A DNA stretch of 64,000 bases, taken from contig NMRA01000112.1 of the NCBI GenBank assembly GCA_002633005.1, positions 626,659 to 690,658 on the forward strand, written 5' to 3'. The notes beneath the pieces are model-generated. The model worked only from the letters and a program-made list of their open reading frames with translations. It was not told the origin of the DNA and did no database searches. The position numbers and the translations under genes were made by a program. The number at the start of each line of letters is the position of its first letter. Within the stretch, counting starts at the first letter, position 1. The DNA is from Phoronis australis (taxonomy: Eukaryota; Phoronida; Phoronidae). Below are positions 1 to 11,240 of this stretch, piece by piece.

Positions 1-1042
1 AAGGTACTCAAAACAACACAAATTCTATGGTTAAGCTAGGGTGAGGCATAATTTTCAGAAAATCTTCTGGAGTATAAGGTCCATGCTATCAGATAAGCCC
101 CTGTCTCTGTTAACTCCTTCTAGATAGGTGATCATCCCAAATTCCTCAATACAGATTCCAAGCACATTGGAAGTAATGAAGGTCAAATTTCTATTTTGTT
201 GGTGAATGAATGTTTATATTAAGGACGAGCAACCACCCACCACCGACAATGGAATGTGGTTCTATCTGCACTGTCTAGTTATCAGCTCACGACATGGACC
301 TGTCTAGTTCTGGCCAACCCATGACCCTTGACCTGTTTCTGGATATAAGCATTCATTGTCAAAGACAACGGTGTTTTTGTTTCCATACCAGAGGGATTAT
401 CAGCTACAAACCTGACTGCCATCTCCTGACCAAAACCAGTGGCTGTGGTAAACAGCAGAGCTAAGGCGGCTGTACATCTTATTAAGTTATGTGTGCTTGA
501 AGCTTCTACGCAAATTATGCCTCACGAGCTAAACCATTAAGTCACATTGTTGCAAGTACCATTCAACAATAGACAAATATGTCAGGAGGCTGCCAATGTC
601 CTTGAGTTCTTCCAACTTGAATCAAGATTTCTTTCCAACACGTCCCTTCATTTGTCTATGAAATTATGAACCTAGCAGTTTTTGCTGTGTGCACATCACA
701 TGTGTCTATCTCATGCAAATTTTTTGAACCATATCTTGGGAGTTAGTCAACAGTTGACGCTCGACACTGGCCATATGCCAGAATTGCTAGCGCTTGACAC
801 ACAGTGTGTCGATGAGGCAAATTCCAGGATGACTCCAGTGCCGCTGAAGGGGAATTCCAGGACACCACCAATGACTCTGCGACCGGACACAAGGTGGCAG
901 TTCACCCCTACTGAGGAGTGTTGTGATGTCCGGTTCTGAGCATGTTGTAAAGACAAATTAAGCCGATGCAAGTTGCTTGCCAACAGGCAATTGCAATTTA
1001 ATGGTTTGGATACTTGGCACTGCTCACACATCAGAGATACCT
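1..1042. repeat. Interspersed repeat, copy A, with inner inverted-repeat element
   Basis: This segment recurs almost unchanged at 8902-9942, in the same orientation. Its first half (about 26-540) is bounded by imperfect inverted repeats of about 40 bp: the left end carries GTGAGGCATAATTTTC and the right end carries GCAAATTATGCCTCAC, next to GGTTAAGC and GCTAAACC. That suggests a non-autonomous DNA transposon of about 515 bp inside a longer repeated unit. Diverged relatives lie at 11305-11530 and 41002-41115. The short open frame at 682-939 is interrupted in copy B and is not credible as a gene. The copy stops exactly at the n at 1043, so its true end is uncertain. Confidence 0.75.
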
Positions 1043-1043
1043 N

Positions 1044-3080
1044 CCTCCTTTTTTTCAGAGCCATATACTACTATATTGTCTTGTATGTTTTTGTTTTCTT
1101 TTGTTAAATCTATTTCAAAGTCCGGTTCATGTATATTTTTAACTTAGTAAACTTTATTTTTATTGAATTGTAAAGTAAGGCAAGGGAATCCCAGACCTTT
1201 GTCCTTACTTATGTTGTACTGGGAGAATAAAAATGTAAATCTTGTACTGCCAATCAAATTGTTTTCAGACTATTGAACAGTAGTCCCAATTTTGAGCTTG
1301 ATTTAACACTAAGCGATAAGGACTGAAACCAGTTGCATTTGATGGGTTTTATAGCTGTATTTTGTCGCCGTTTTGCTACCAACTCTTAACCGAAGCGCAA
1401 AGTGCTTTAACAACAAATCGCTCTGGCGATCTCGAAGTGCTGCCAAATGAGCCAACAAATCAAGTCATATGCACGTCGTTTAATTCCCATTTTAGGGTTC
1501 CCAACCGCTATGCATCCTAGATTGTTTTCGTGAGTTGCTGATGGTTTCCATGTTCTTGTTGTTAACGGAAATAGACTCTTATCACACCAAGGGATATTGT
1601 GGTACCGATTTCATGAGAGTGAAAAGCTTATTTTGAGCGAAATGCAGTTTTAGCTAGCTCTGCGAAAATGCGAGACAAGATTTTATTTAAATCTACCTCA
1701 CACAGGTACACAGGATGCAATAAATTCTGATGAAAGACGCTATCTATGTGGTCTTCAAAAGACTTAGGGTAAATAATGCCTTCTGAATTTAACGCGGTAG
1801 TTACAATGGAATGCGTATTACTTCAAACACAAAAAATTATAAACAAATTAATGGGGTAAAACCCTGCTATTAAAGTGTTAAACTGTAGCCGCAGCCAATT
1901 CGCAATGCCTAGAATTTAGGTATTTGGTCTGATTTGGGTAGACATTGCCAGTGGGTTAAGTCATTCTGGTGATGGGAATGTGAAAAGTCCACTAGTTCGA
2001 CTGCAAATAGACCTACCCTGTTCCTCAAAAGGACGACTCCCGTGTACATGTAGCATTGTAGTGTTTTTGCGTAACGACTGAGACATTTGCCGCGATTTCA
2101 TGTAGCCCACAAGCAACCCAGAATTGCAAAAAAACAGTTGACTGACTTCATAGCTGGACCTTATTTTAGAATTTGTAGAAAATCCATCGTCAGAATTTAG
2201 TGTTGGGCTATGTCTTACCTTGCAGGGTAGTGGTGGTTTGGGAACTAATCCAAACTGTCAAATTTGCGTTTTGCCACATCTTTTCAAAGTCTGGCTTCCC
2301 TTTTCGGTGAGCGTAAAAACGCGCAAAAATCGACCGAATAAGGTTGCTGTGGTGATTGTATAGGTTTCGATGTGAAATGTTGCACAACTGTTCCTTTTGT
2401 TGATGGAGCTTTCGACAGACAGTGGAAGAAATGTTACAGGGAATATTGTCAGACAAAAACATGCAGTTAGAACTCCACAGTGCGTCTGCCGAAAGTACGC
2501 TTACAGATGAGCATTGTAACACCGACGGTTGCCCATAAGTGTTCGCAAGTCCACCCCCCCACTCCCGCACCCTGACGCCGACGTGTTTTCTGATTAGGAC
2601 ATTACAATTCTGCTAATTATTGGGGACAAATAAAACAACAAGAATAATGTATATTTTAAGTTGTATTGGGAATTTCAGGGACACAGCTCTACAAATAAAT
2701 ATTTCACAGAAGGAACCAGATGGGTTCCTTAATTACAAGAGACAACACACACATTTCCGATACCCAAAGTACAATTGAGTATCGGATGCTAAGTGGCACA
2801 GGTTAGCATAGTACCAAATGGGTATTGGCCGATTGCCTACCAACTGGGTCGAGCAAAACGACAAATTCAATAACATGTACCAAGTGGGTACAAACTGCCA
2901 AATGGGCAAGTATCATATAAAGTACCAAGTGTAGTACACTAAACACCCAACTGGGCTGTAAGAACCTGCAAAGCAGGGTTCCGGACAAGCTGAGTGAGCA
3001 GACCACCCGGAGTGATAAAAAGAGATATTATAAGGAACGTGGTGTTGTGGCTCAGTATGTGCCACATGGGCAGGGTTGTT
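1044..3080. other. Non-coding stretch, no assigned gene
   Basis: I find no recognisable gene here. The minus-strand open frame 2208-2570 ends near a good donor (GTAAGA after CTGCAAG) but matches nothing I know. Around 2812-2960 short phrases such as ACCAAATGGG and ACCAAGTGGG recur in a degenerate way. Confidence 0.5.
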
Positions 3081-3089
3081 CATGGATGA

Positions 3090-3842
3090 ACAATCCTGTC
3101 CACCGCCACAACCCGTGTGGGGGCCGCGACCGTGGTAGAGGAGTGGCAGGGGTTGGAAAAAAAAGGTAGTCGGAAGAATGAGAAAGGGACCGATGCCATT
3201 CCCGGATTTGCCTCCATAATCATTGAAGCTCATCCCCCCTTCCGGAATGCAGGCACAGCGTTCGACTTGGGGCACAGCACCACGAGGACGGTTTGGATAT
3301 CTCACGATGAGCAGTACCGCTCCCGCAGAGCTCGAAACCCAGCCACACCCTTGTTTACGATAGAGCCGGAGTTGTGGTTGCTGTACATTACCGGCACCTC
3401 TACTGTCACCATACCACACCCACTTACCAGACAATCTTATGCCTTTACTACAAGGGAAATTGCATTACATAACAGTGCAGGCACAAACATACCAGGAGGA
3501 CCTTCGGTGGTTCCCACCTGAGCATCGCATGATACAGGGCCACCCAACGCTCCCGATCGGGCCTTTCCCGGGTCCAAGCCGCCCCCAAAACCCAGATCAC
3601 ACTCACTCGAATCGCAGCAAATCCTGGCGAAATTCAGCCGGTTTAGGGCGCACTTTAAGTATCAGTCCACGGATCCACCGACCACCGTACAGCCAACAAG
3701 CGGCAAGGTGGGGGGTCAACCATTCAGATCCACGTTTAGTCTGATAAATCACATTAGGGATGAGAGAAAATGGGTGAAGTATGACACCACAAAGTTTGGT
3801 GGTTTAGGAGATACAAGGGAAGTGTTCTGGGGGGCAAAATGA
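3090..3842 (+). pseudogene. Unidentified GC-rich reading frame with one internal stop
   Basis: One plus-strand frame stays open from 3090 to 3842 except for a TGA at 3519-3521, about 250 codons, in a segment clearly richer in G+C than its surroundings. The second half looks protein-like (around residues ILAKFSRFRAHFKYQ and later NHIRDERKWVKYD). No convincing start codon or splice pattern is visible. It could be a degenerate mobile-element gene, a split exon or a chance frame. The antisense frame 2913-3434 is also open and cannot be excluded. I do not recognise a family. Confidence 0.3.
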
Positions 3843-5270
3843 GGCTATTTCTTGGTTTGGAATGAGTCATTTTTGACCAAATTTTCTACTCCAGTTTCTG
3901 CTTCAAACAGAATCGTTTCTGAACAATTTTGATATCACATGATAGGTTGATGACCAATGTCAGTAAAAACGGCACCGACACTGCAATATCGGTTACCATG
4001 GTAACACTGGAACTGTTTCCGTGGAGGTACGTTTCCGTCTTGTGAAAAACCAGCAGTAAGCTGTACCCTTATAGCGAAGCTGCCCCCGCGAGAAAACTAA
4101 AAATAATAACATGGACATGTAGAAGACTCCATGCCCTTGAAATTAATACAATAAAAACTTTGTCAGCCCTTCAGGCAGGCTTGGTAATAGGTGTCTGAAT
4201 TTCACTATTTTCAGACCGCGTATGTGTATTTGTCATGTTAAACCAGTCACTAGTTGTGCGCCGTTTCTACGCATTAATATGCCGTGGTATAATACAACAA
4301 TTAAAACAATTGGTTTGCTTAAATGTTTTTAATTAATTTTAAGGACACTAGCATTTCCCACTAAAATATGAAATTATACTAAATTTGTTCATCCAACTCG
4401 TCTGAATACCAAACTAAAGCTTACAATGCGTGAGTTGAATGATGGCTGACGTAAAGTGCGGGTTTGCGAATTTGTCTATTTATCTGGCACTGCCAGTCGC
4501 ATCAAATGTGGTATTTCTACAAATTGGGGAGAGAAACAACGTTGGAAACTCTAGGGAAATGCACAAGGTATAGAGGGAGACATTTGAGCACCTTATAAGA
4601 GTACGGGGAGGTGGAACGTGTCCTCCTGAGTAGTCTGTCTCAGTGTCTGCCTCGGAGGCACTGTGTGCAGCAGGAGCTACATAATTTACCATGTTAGGAT
4701 CACTTGCCCGAATCATTGTTACAACACTCGAGATATATTGTCGTCACCAAAGACACTTAGAACATCCACTGCACACTAGAGGAGAAATCTGTTAGAGGTC
4801 TGAAAAATGACCAAAGACGTTAAGTCAAGGTTCAACGTCCTGCTTCGTGTGAGCTCAGGTAGGAATCACTAAACTCCAGGGTCTGACCCTGATTAATATT
4901 TTTAGAAGCTCGTCATTCATGCAAAAATACTTTTATTGACACACCGTGATTGCTTATAACTTGGGCCTTATTGCTTAATCATATCTTATTCAAATGTGTT
5001 GATGTTTATGCAACTACATGTATACATTGGCATAGAAAGTAGGTAGTCATCATAGCTTTTCTTAACAACCACCAAATGTGTAACATGACTTCTGCCCATG
5101 AACTACTTTTAGAGGCTAGGGAGTATGTTTTGTCTACCAATGATTTTCTGCGATTATGAAGTTAATTAAACATGCTAAAGCCGTCAAAAGTATTGGTGCC
5201 TTCACTTTAGCTTGAGCCGAAATGGCCACATTAAATTTAATATGTTTAATTTTTCATTAATACAATTTTA
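3843..5270. other. AT-rich non-coding stretch
   Basis: No gene is assigned. A minus-strand frame starting at 4716 reads MIRASDPNMVNYVAPAAHSA and looks mildly protein-like, but I found no partner exon. The rest shows no structure I can name. Confidence 0.45.
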
Positions 5271-5271
5271 G

Positions 5272-5341
5272 GAACCAGGAAAGGCTTATGCTGAAGAAGT
5301 GGCTTCTGCTGAAATTGGAGACTTGCCGATTATTAGTAAAG
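5272..5341 (+). CDS. Possible orphan internal exon, gene unknown
   Basis: A clean acceptor (TACAATTTTAG) precedes 23 codons reading EPGKAYAEEVASAEIGDLPI and then ISK, with a possible weak donor AAAG/GTTGGG. The composition looks coding. I do not recognise the protein, and it does not match the part of cullin-4 expected just before the exon at 5744. The n at 5357 lies 16 bases downstream, so this piece may belong to another contig end. Confidence 0.3.
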
Positions 5342-5743
5342 GTTGGGTATGGAAAANGTAGAAGACCGGCTTATTTTTACTGCTTTGGCTTCCTCATTTT
5401 ATCTCGGTTATTTTCTAATTTTCTTCTCAACCAATCGCAGCATTTCTTATCCGTTCCCTTCCTACATTATCCACCTACTATTCATAACATAATCTTTTCA
5501 TCCTTTTTTACAGGGGATTCATTTAAAGCCAAAGCTCAATAGTTTTCCACCGGTTGCAAATTTAATTTATTCCACTTCCTTTATTTCACACTCGGTGTCC
5601 ATGTGTAAATACCAAAAAGCCTTGACTAACTCCTCTCTAAATTACAACTTCCCAAAGCTGTTCAGAGGTGATGAAATAACATTTTGTTTGGTATTCGTCA
5701 CATTTCTGTCAACACAATGTATTTATGTAATGTCTAATTTTAG

Positions 5744-5839
5744 CCTACCGATTTAAAGAAGCGGATCGAGAGCCTCATTGATCGGGATTACATGGAACGA
5801 GACAGTGAAAACTCAAACACGTATCACTACGTTGCTTAA
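5744..5839 (+). CDS. CUL4: Cullin-4, last coding exon
   Basis: Following the acceptor CTAATTTTAG, 31 codons and a TAA encode [20 protein letters not shown] and then [11 protein letters not shown]. This is the extreme C-terminus of cullin-4: the last part of the winged-helix B domain, ending in the family's Tyr-X-Tyr-(Ile/Val)-Ala tail. Human CUL4A and CUL4B share the [17 protein letters not shown] core, whereas CUL1, CUL3 and CUL5 differ there. Cullin-4 is the scaffold of CRL4 ubiquitin ligases, with DDB1 at its N-terminus and RBX1 near its C-terminus. The neddylated lysine lies in an earlier exon that is not in this window; upstream exons were probably lost at the n at 5357 or lie before base 1. 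The gene converges on NDUFA1, 1.5 kb away. Confidence 0.92.
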   Translation, partial: PTDLKKRIESLIDRDYMERDSENSNTYHYVA

Positions 5840-6450
5840 AAACTGTTCGATAACATCACGTGTCGTGAACTATCAAGCCCAGGATTTAACGCGTTAAATA
5901 TTTTTTCACGTCAATTTTAAAGACCTCTCGTTACCTGCTTATGCAATACATTGGAGCAACAGACATGGTTTTGAAGACCTCTCGTTACCTGCTTATGCAA
6001 TACATTGGAGCAACAGACATGGTTTCAATGATACAGCACTCTTTTCATTCTGTCAAGTTGTTGCATCTTTTGGAGAAGTGTCCAGTGAATAGATCACTGT
6101 CAAGTCATGCGACTTCACTTCATCAACAGGTTGTTAGCAGTTGATCTCCATTCTTTTGTAATTTCAAGTCCCACAATTTCCGTTTTACCTGTTCTTGAAT
6201 TACTGTGCCTGGATCTGTGGAAAGCTGTCCACTTTCTGTTTATTTCTCTGTTCAGTTTGGCATCAGGCCCATCAATATTAACAGCTTTAGTTTGGGAGCC
6301 CATGCTACGTTGAATCTTTTTAAGTTGTCATTTTGTGTTCAAAAGTGTTTTGAGTTGTAGCAGTTGTTAATGTGATGTACAGTCATCCTTGTGATATAAG
6401 ATTGTCAAAGTGTATTTATAAAATTAAATGAACTTTCAAGCAACCTGTAT
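5840..6450 (+). other. Probable CUL4 3' UTR
   Basis: This stretch follows the CUL4 stop and holds the 54-bp tandem duplication at 5921-6024. An ATTAAA near 6423 is a possible poly(A) signal. The open frames here are short and unremarkable, so the UTR assignment is inferred from position alone. Confidence 0.4.
5921..6024. repeat. Two-copy tandem duplication, 54-bp period
   Basis: The phrase from AGACCTCTCGTTACCTGCTT to ACAGACATGGTTT occurs twice in direct succession, at 5921 and 5975, with no difference over about 50 bases. It is a recent local duplication. Confidence 0.9.
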
Positions 6451-7378
6451 TCGTGTTTATTTACAATAACTTATTAACAAACCAGCTGCCTCACTCACAT
6501 GACACAGTTCCATAAGTTTGAGTATCTATACAAATGACACCCGCAAACATTTTGACTATGTAGTATGCTACATAGCTTACTACTGAAACTAAACTATCAG
6601 GCTTCAAATTAAACACAATCCAACGATCAATTGCCCATGGTTTTGCCAATTTTGCTTGCAGACTTTGAAACAACAAGAACGAAAATCAAATATGAAAAAA
6701 GATTTTAGCTTTCTGGGTTCTTTTCCAATTTAGAAAGATGGGACGAAAAATAATCTGACATTTCATCATACAATTGTATATCACAATTTTTAGCATGGTT
6801 GCATGAAGACCCAAACAATGCTAATTAAGTTGAAGTCAAACTTCAAGCTGGTACAAATCGAGGTGGCATCTACCTGCTGAAGCAGTGTAGGAACTCGTAT
6901 ATTCCATGGTTTTATGATTATGTAATAAGGAATGCTAAATCACTGTATTGAATGAAAAAAACCGAAAAGGTCTCCAAACTCAAAACATGAACCAAACAAT
7001 GGTTTTCTAAGATCGTGCTGCACCATGAAACCCCATCTTTATAAATTGTGTGGATTTCATGTTTGGAGTGAAATCCTTTTTTCCATACAAGATAGTTTTC
7101 CTCATTGTACATGATAAAACCATGGACTGAATGAATTCAATGATTGCTTCAATGCAAAGATTCAGTGCCGGAGACTTGATTTATAACAGTCTGAAGCTTG
7201 TGATTTCGACGTGACCTAATTACGCTATGTCTGAAGAAGTGACCACACAGTGACCAAATAATCCTGCAAACATGAATTCAATTCCCTGATGAGGCACGAA
7301 ATGGGCAGAAGTCCAGGCGACAGTTGACTCCAACGAATGACAACCTCCAAATCACACTACTCCACAATGTTTTATACT
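6451..7378. other. Intergenic DNA between CUL4 and NDUFA1
   Basis: No gene is seen. It lies between two converging genes, so it should hold the NDUFA1 3' UTR on the minus strand; I could not pick its end with confidence. Confidence 0.4.
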
Positions 7379-7408
7379 CTAGCTTTCATCAGGTATTGCT
7401 TCCAATCC
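7379..7408 (-). CDS. NDUFA1: NDUFA1 exon 3 (terminal)
   Basis: On the minus strand CCTTTCAG is followed by GGATTGGAAGCAATACCTGA and then TGAAAGCTAG, read as GLEAIPDES and stop. Family members end in G-L-E plus a few residues. The exon is only 30 bases and is identified by phase and homology. Confidence 0.82.
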   Translation of the reverse strand, partial: GLEAIPDES

Positions 7409-10400
7409 CTGAAAGGAGACATCCAAGAGCTAATTACACACATTTAATACAAATTGAATTAAAAATTCTTTTGAAACATCCATCGCAAAGTGAGGAAGTA
7501 TTCATCATGGGATTAACTGAATACATGGAGGGCACATAACGTGAAGTCAACCAAACTGCAGGTAACTATCTTAGATTTGGCTTATTCCACTCAACTCCCC
7601 AATGTTTTGGGATTATGGATCTGCAAAAAAGAGTTGTCATCTCCTTTTTGCCAAGTCAGAGTGAACGTTGATTTTCTGCCTAAGACAGATAAACATCTTC
7701 AAAATTACTTAAAATTTTCTTGCTGAAACAGCCATTCTATAGGAGATTAGATACAATCCTCTTGAAATTTGACAAATATACACCTCAAGACGTATTTGCA
7801 TGCTCCTAACTATGTCAGTGCATAGCATGAACTAATTGACAATGCTATTTTAACATAATCTATGCTAAACAGAGTGCAGCCACTTGTATTCATAGATAAC
7901 TTGTAAATGTGAAAACAAAAATTCTACAAGTGATCTTTCCACTAATGATGTACATCACGGGCTCACATAGCCCACGTCATACAGTGTTATTCCCCTGCAC
8001 CACATTACGATACTTACTGGACACAGTTCAGTGATTTGCGGCAGATTATTTTCGCCACAAAACTCATTCTTAAAACATTTGGCAATTTTCTTCCCACTAC
8101 ATATTCACATCACTAAATGTTGTTTCCAACTAATTTGGCAACCCAATCAATCAGCGATGTATGCGATGCACACGGTAGATGCATATCAACGCGTGATGCT
8201 CTTGTTAAGAGCCAAAACATAAATATTTTCCATTTTTTTCTGTGGCACCTAACTCGCGCTTTAGTTTTTCTGTTTGTCATAATTGTCATGTGCTTGTATG
8301 GACTGCATTCTATGAAATGAAATAACCAATTAAAAAATAAAAATAAGTTGGGCTATCATCATTATTTTTCAAAATAATCAAACTTCGTAAACGACAAAAA
8401 ATGATAAAGCAAGTAATGCTAGAAAAGTAAAAATCCAATTATCAATGCGAGACACTCTAGACAGTACCTGGGGAACGTATTCACTGCCAGTTAGCCTCTG
8501 ATCCCTTAGATAAAGTATCTGACTACGTGTGTCCGAGTCCCAGTCACGAGGGCTTGTCTGCAAAAAATAATTTAAATTACAATGATGATCATGACAACGC
8601 TTAATCTCATTTAAACATTTATAATCACCTTTTAGAAAATTTATAATATTTCGAAAGACAGATTCCACAGACTACAGGCAGGCATTCAGAGTAGGTCCTC
8701 CTACTAACACTTGACCACTTTGAAGATGATGTGTGAGCAGTGAAGTACCTCTATATTAGGCCCATCTGTGCTGCTCCCCTTGGCAATGCTGGCAGATGGA
8801 CGCCTTGCCCACAGCTTTATTTCCCGTCGATGCAGAGCAAATTGACTACGGCTGATTATGATGAAATTGGTAAGTGAGGACACACACACAATTTGGACTT
8901 AAAGGTACTCAAAACAACATGAATTCTATGGTTAAGCTAGGGTGAGGCATAATTTTCAGAAAATCTTCTGGAGTATAAGGTCCATGCGATCAGATAAGCC
9001 CCTGTCTCTGTTAACTCCTTCTAGATAGGTGATCATCCCAAATTCCTCAATACAGATTCCAAGCACATTGGAAGTAATGAAGGTCAAATTTCTATTTTGT
9101 TGGTGAATGAATTTTTATATTAAGGACGAGCAACCACCCACCAACGACAATGGAATGTGGTTCTATCTGCACTGCCTGGTTATCAGCTCACGACATGGAC
9201 CTGTCTAGTTCTGGCCAACCCATGACCCTTGACCTGTTTCTGGATATAAGCATTTATTGTCAAAGACAACGGTGTTTTTGTTTCCATACCAGAGGGATTA
9301 TCTGCTACAAACCTGACTGCCATCTCCTGACCAAAACCAGTGGCTGTGGAAAACAGCAGAGCTAAGGCGGCTGTACATCTTATTAAGTTATGTGTGCTTG
9401 AAGCTTCTACGCAAATTACGCCTCACAGCTAAACCATTAAGTCACACTGTTGCAAGTACCATTCAACAATAGACAAATATGTCAGGAGGCTGCCAACGTC
9501 CTTGAGTTCTTCCAACTTGAATCAAGATTTCTTTCCACCATGTCCCTTCATTTGTCTATGAAATTATGAACTTAGCAGTTTTTGCTGTGTGCACATCACA
9601 TGTGTCTATCTCATGCAAATTTTTTGAACCACATCTTGGGAGTTAGTCAACAGTTGACGCTCGACACTGGCCATATGCCAGAATTGCTAGCGCTTGACAC
9701 ACAGTGTGTCGATGAGGCAAATTCCAGGATGACTCCAGTGCCGCTGAAGGGGAATTCCAGGACACCACCAATGACTCTGTGACCGGACACAAGGTGGCAG
9801 TTCACCCCTACTGAGGAGTGTTGTGATGTCCGGTTCTGAGCGTGTTGTAAAGACAAATTAAGCCCATGCAAGTTGCTTGCCAACAGGCAATTGCAATTTA
9901 ATGGTTTGGATACTTGGCACTGCTCACACATCAGAGATACCTGGCTAGAATCTCAATACCAGTGTATTTTTCAGGGGCCTGACTTGATGAGTGGTAATCC
10001 TGCATTTCAGCCTCCCGTTCAGTAACACTAGGACCTCACTAAAAAGCAAGACTTCGCGAGATTACATGAGATATTGCCGTGAGTTTTAAATGAGAACACG
10101 TGACTTTGACTAGGTCCTAGACCTAGCTAAAACCTAGTCAAAGTCACGTGTTCTCATTTAAAACTCACGGCAATATCTCATGTAATCTCGCCAGGCGTGC
10201 GTTCAGTAGACGCTAGGACCTACACTAGGACCTAGCTAAAACCTAGTCAAAGTCATGTGTTCTTATTTAAAATACACGGCAAAAACCCCACGTAATTTCG
10301 CAAAGTCTTGCTTTTTAGCGAGGTCCTAGCGTTAATGAACGGGAGGCAGGTATTTTAATTCACCGGAACTTCCGGCAGAAGTCATTGAGAACCACCAACA

Positions 10401-10772
10401 GTGGTAGTTCTGTTAGGACTTGTCCTCATGGAGTCATGACCTCCGCCTCCGGTTAATGGGTTAATGCGTGACATGCAGGACTACCTGATCGGCTGATGGT
10501 GTGAATTTCCGGCCGGTGTATCCTCCCTGTTACAATGAATGGGGTAAGAGTGTGGTAATACAAAGGTTAAGGTTTCTCTTAAGCAATCGGTTGCACTGCG
10601 AGACGAGAGGTCCCGAGAAGATTCCACTCTTTTCCAGTGTCGGATGGAAATGTGTACTAATACTCACTTTGCCATTGTACTGCACATATTTATGCCAAAA
10701 ATATCCAAACATCGGGGGTGCGGCAAGTAGTCCGTACATTATGCCCGCTGCGGGCAAAATTTCATACCACAT
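7379..10772 (-). CDS. NDUFA1: NDUFA1, respiratory complex I accessory subunit (three exons)
   Basis: Joining minus-strand exons 10772-10668, 8557-8468 and 7408-7379 gives a complete 74-residue protein; the human protein has 70. The N-terminus MWYEILPAAGIMYGLL matches the conserved MW(F/Y)EILP start, followed by one membrane-spanning helix (about residues 8-28). Exon 2 carries the conserved RD-X-RLTG-X-(E/D)-Y region and exon 3 supplies GLEAIPDES and the stop. All introns are phase 0 with proper GT/AG ends. NDUFA1 (MWFE) is an accessory subunit of mitochondrial complex I needed for membrane-arm assembly. It is head to head with UPF3. Intron 1 contains a 1-kb repeat and a foldback element. Confidence 0.9.
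7794..8115. repeat. Interspersed repeat family member
   Basis: About 320 bases align, with many substitutions, to 43555-43872 in the same orientation. Shared landmarks are GCTCC-AACTATG, GCTAAAC-AAGTGCAG, ACTAATGA-GT, TTCACATC and AACATTTGGCAATTTTC. A partial inverted copy lies at 35447-35555. The family is unnamed to me. This copy sits in NDUFA1 intron 2. Confidence 0.7.
8468..8557 (-). CDS. NDUFA1: NDUFA1 exon 2
   Basis: Acceptor TTTTTTGCAG and donor CAG/GTACTG bound 30 codons with the core LRDQRLTGSEYVPQ. The Arg-Asp, Arg-Leu-Thr-Gly and Tyr-Val-Pro positions agree with invertebrate NDUFA1. Confidence 0.88.
8902..9942. repeat. Interspersed repeat, copy B
   Basis: This is a nearly identical direct copy of bases 1-1042, differing by scattered substitutions and one single-base deletion. 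It lies inside NDUFA1 intron 1. The inner inverted-repeat element runs from about 8927 to 9440. Confidence 0.85.
10011..10346. mobile_element. Foldback MITE with 58-bp perfect inner stem
   Basis: Outer ends are inverted: CCTCCCGTTCAGTAACACTA at the left and TTAATGAACGGGAGG at the right, extending inward through the GGACCTC-CTAAAAAGCAAGAC region. Inside, 10058-10115 and 10132-10189 are perfect reverse complements over 58 bases with a 16-base loop, and 10232-10316 is a third, diverged arm. CAG stands on both sides (10008-10010 and 10347-10349), a possible 3-bp target duplication. No coding capacity. It lies in NDUFA1 intron 1. Confidence 0.9.
10668..10772 (-). CDS. NDUFA1: NDUFA1 exon 1 with start codon
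   Basis: ATG at 10772-10770 opens MWYEILPAAGIMYGLLAAPP, and the exon ends after YVQYNGK at a strong donor AAA/GTGAGT. The start is fixed by the conserved MWxEILP N-terminus. Confidence 0.92.
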
Positions 10773-11162
10773 ATTGAGTAGTATTTACAAAACTTAACCA
10801 CCCAACAAACACCACCCGAAGTCTCCAAAAACAAAAATGGAGTCTGTAGGGTCTAATCATATTGATTGTTATATTTTGTTTTATCTTTTTTGTTATTTAA
10901 ACAAATAATAGATTTTCAAAATATTTAGAATTCATTAAAATTTACATTATTTGTTCGTAAATAATTGTGGAATGTTGATTTATCCTTTTATTATCACTAT
11001 TTACATGTTGCTCATCAAACTATTAGATCTGTATCTTACACTCGACAGGTGGCGTTCATTTCAAAAATAACCAAGTCGAACTTGCAGAATTTTTGGATCC
11101 GATTTTTTCGGAAAATGCGTTAAATTTCCGCCTAAAGATATTTCCCTGTTTACTTATTAACT
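10773..11162. promoter_or_regulatory. Shared interval between divergent NDUFA1 and UPF3 starts
   Basis: Only 390 bases separate the two divergent start codons, so both 5' UTRs and promoters must fit here or overlap. The middle (about 10840-11040) is very AT-rich. I see no convincing TATA box and cannot place transcription starts. A bidirectional promoter is inferred from geometry alone. Confidence 0.6.
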
Positions 11163-11240
11163 ATGAAGGAAAGCACAACGTCTGGTGGCGGCGACGAATT
11201 GCTTAAGAGAAAGAAGAAGGATGCTGCGCCACCCACGAAA
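11163..11240 (+). CDS. UPF3B: UPF3 exon 1 with start codon
   Basis: The 26 codons start MKESTTSGGGDELLKRKKKD and end at the donor AAA/GTGAGA. The preceding TTATTAACT gives no upstream in-frame start nearby. Phase 0. Confidence 0.88.

Noticed and set aside
682-939. 85-codon frame repeated at 9582-9782 as a gene family
   Set aside because: It lies within an interspersed repeat and copy B has a premature stop.
2208-2570. 120-codon minus-strand frame as a first exon
   Set aside because: A donor-like GTAAGA is present, but there is no recognisable sequence and no partner exon.
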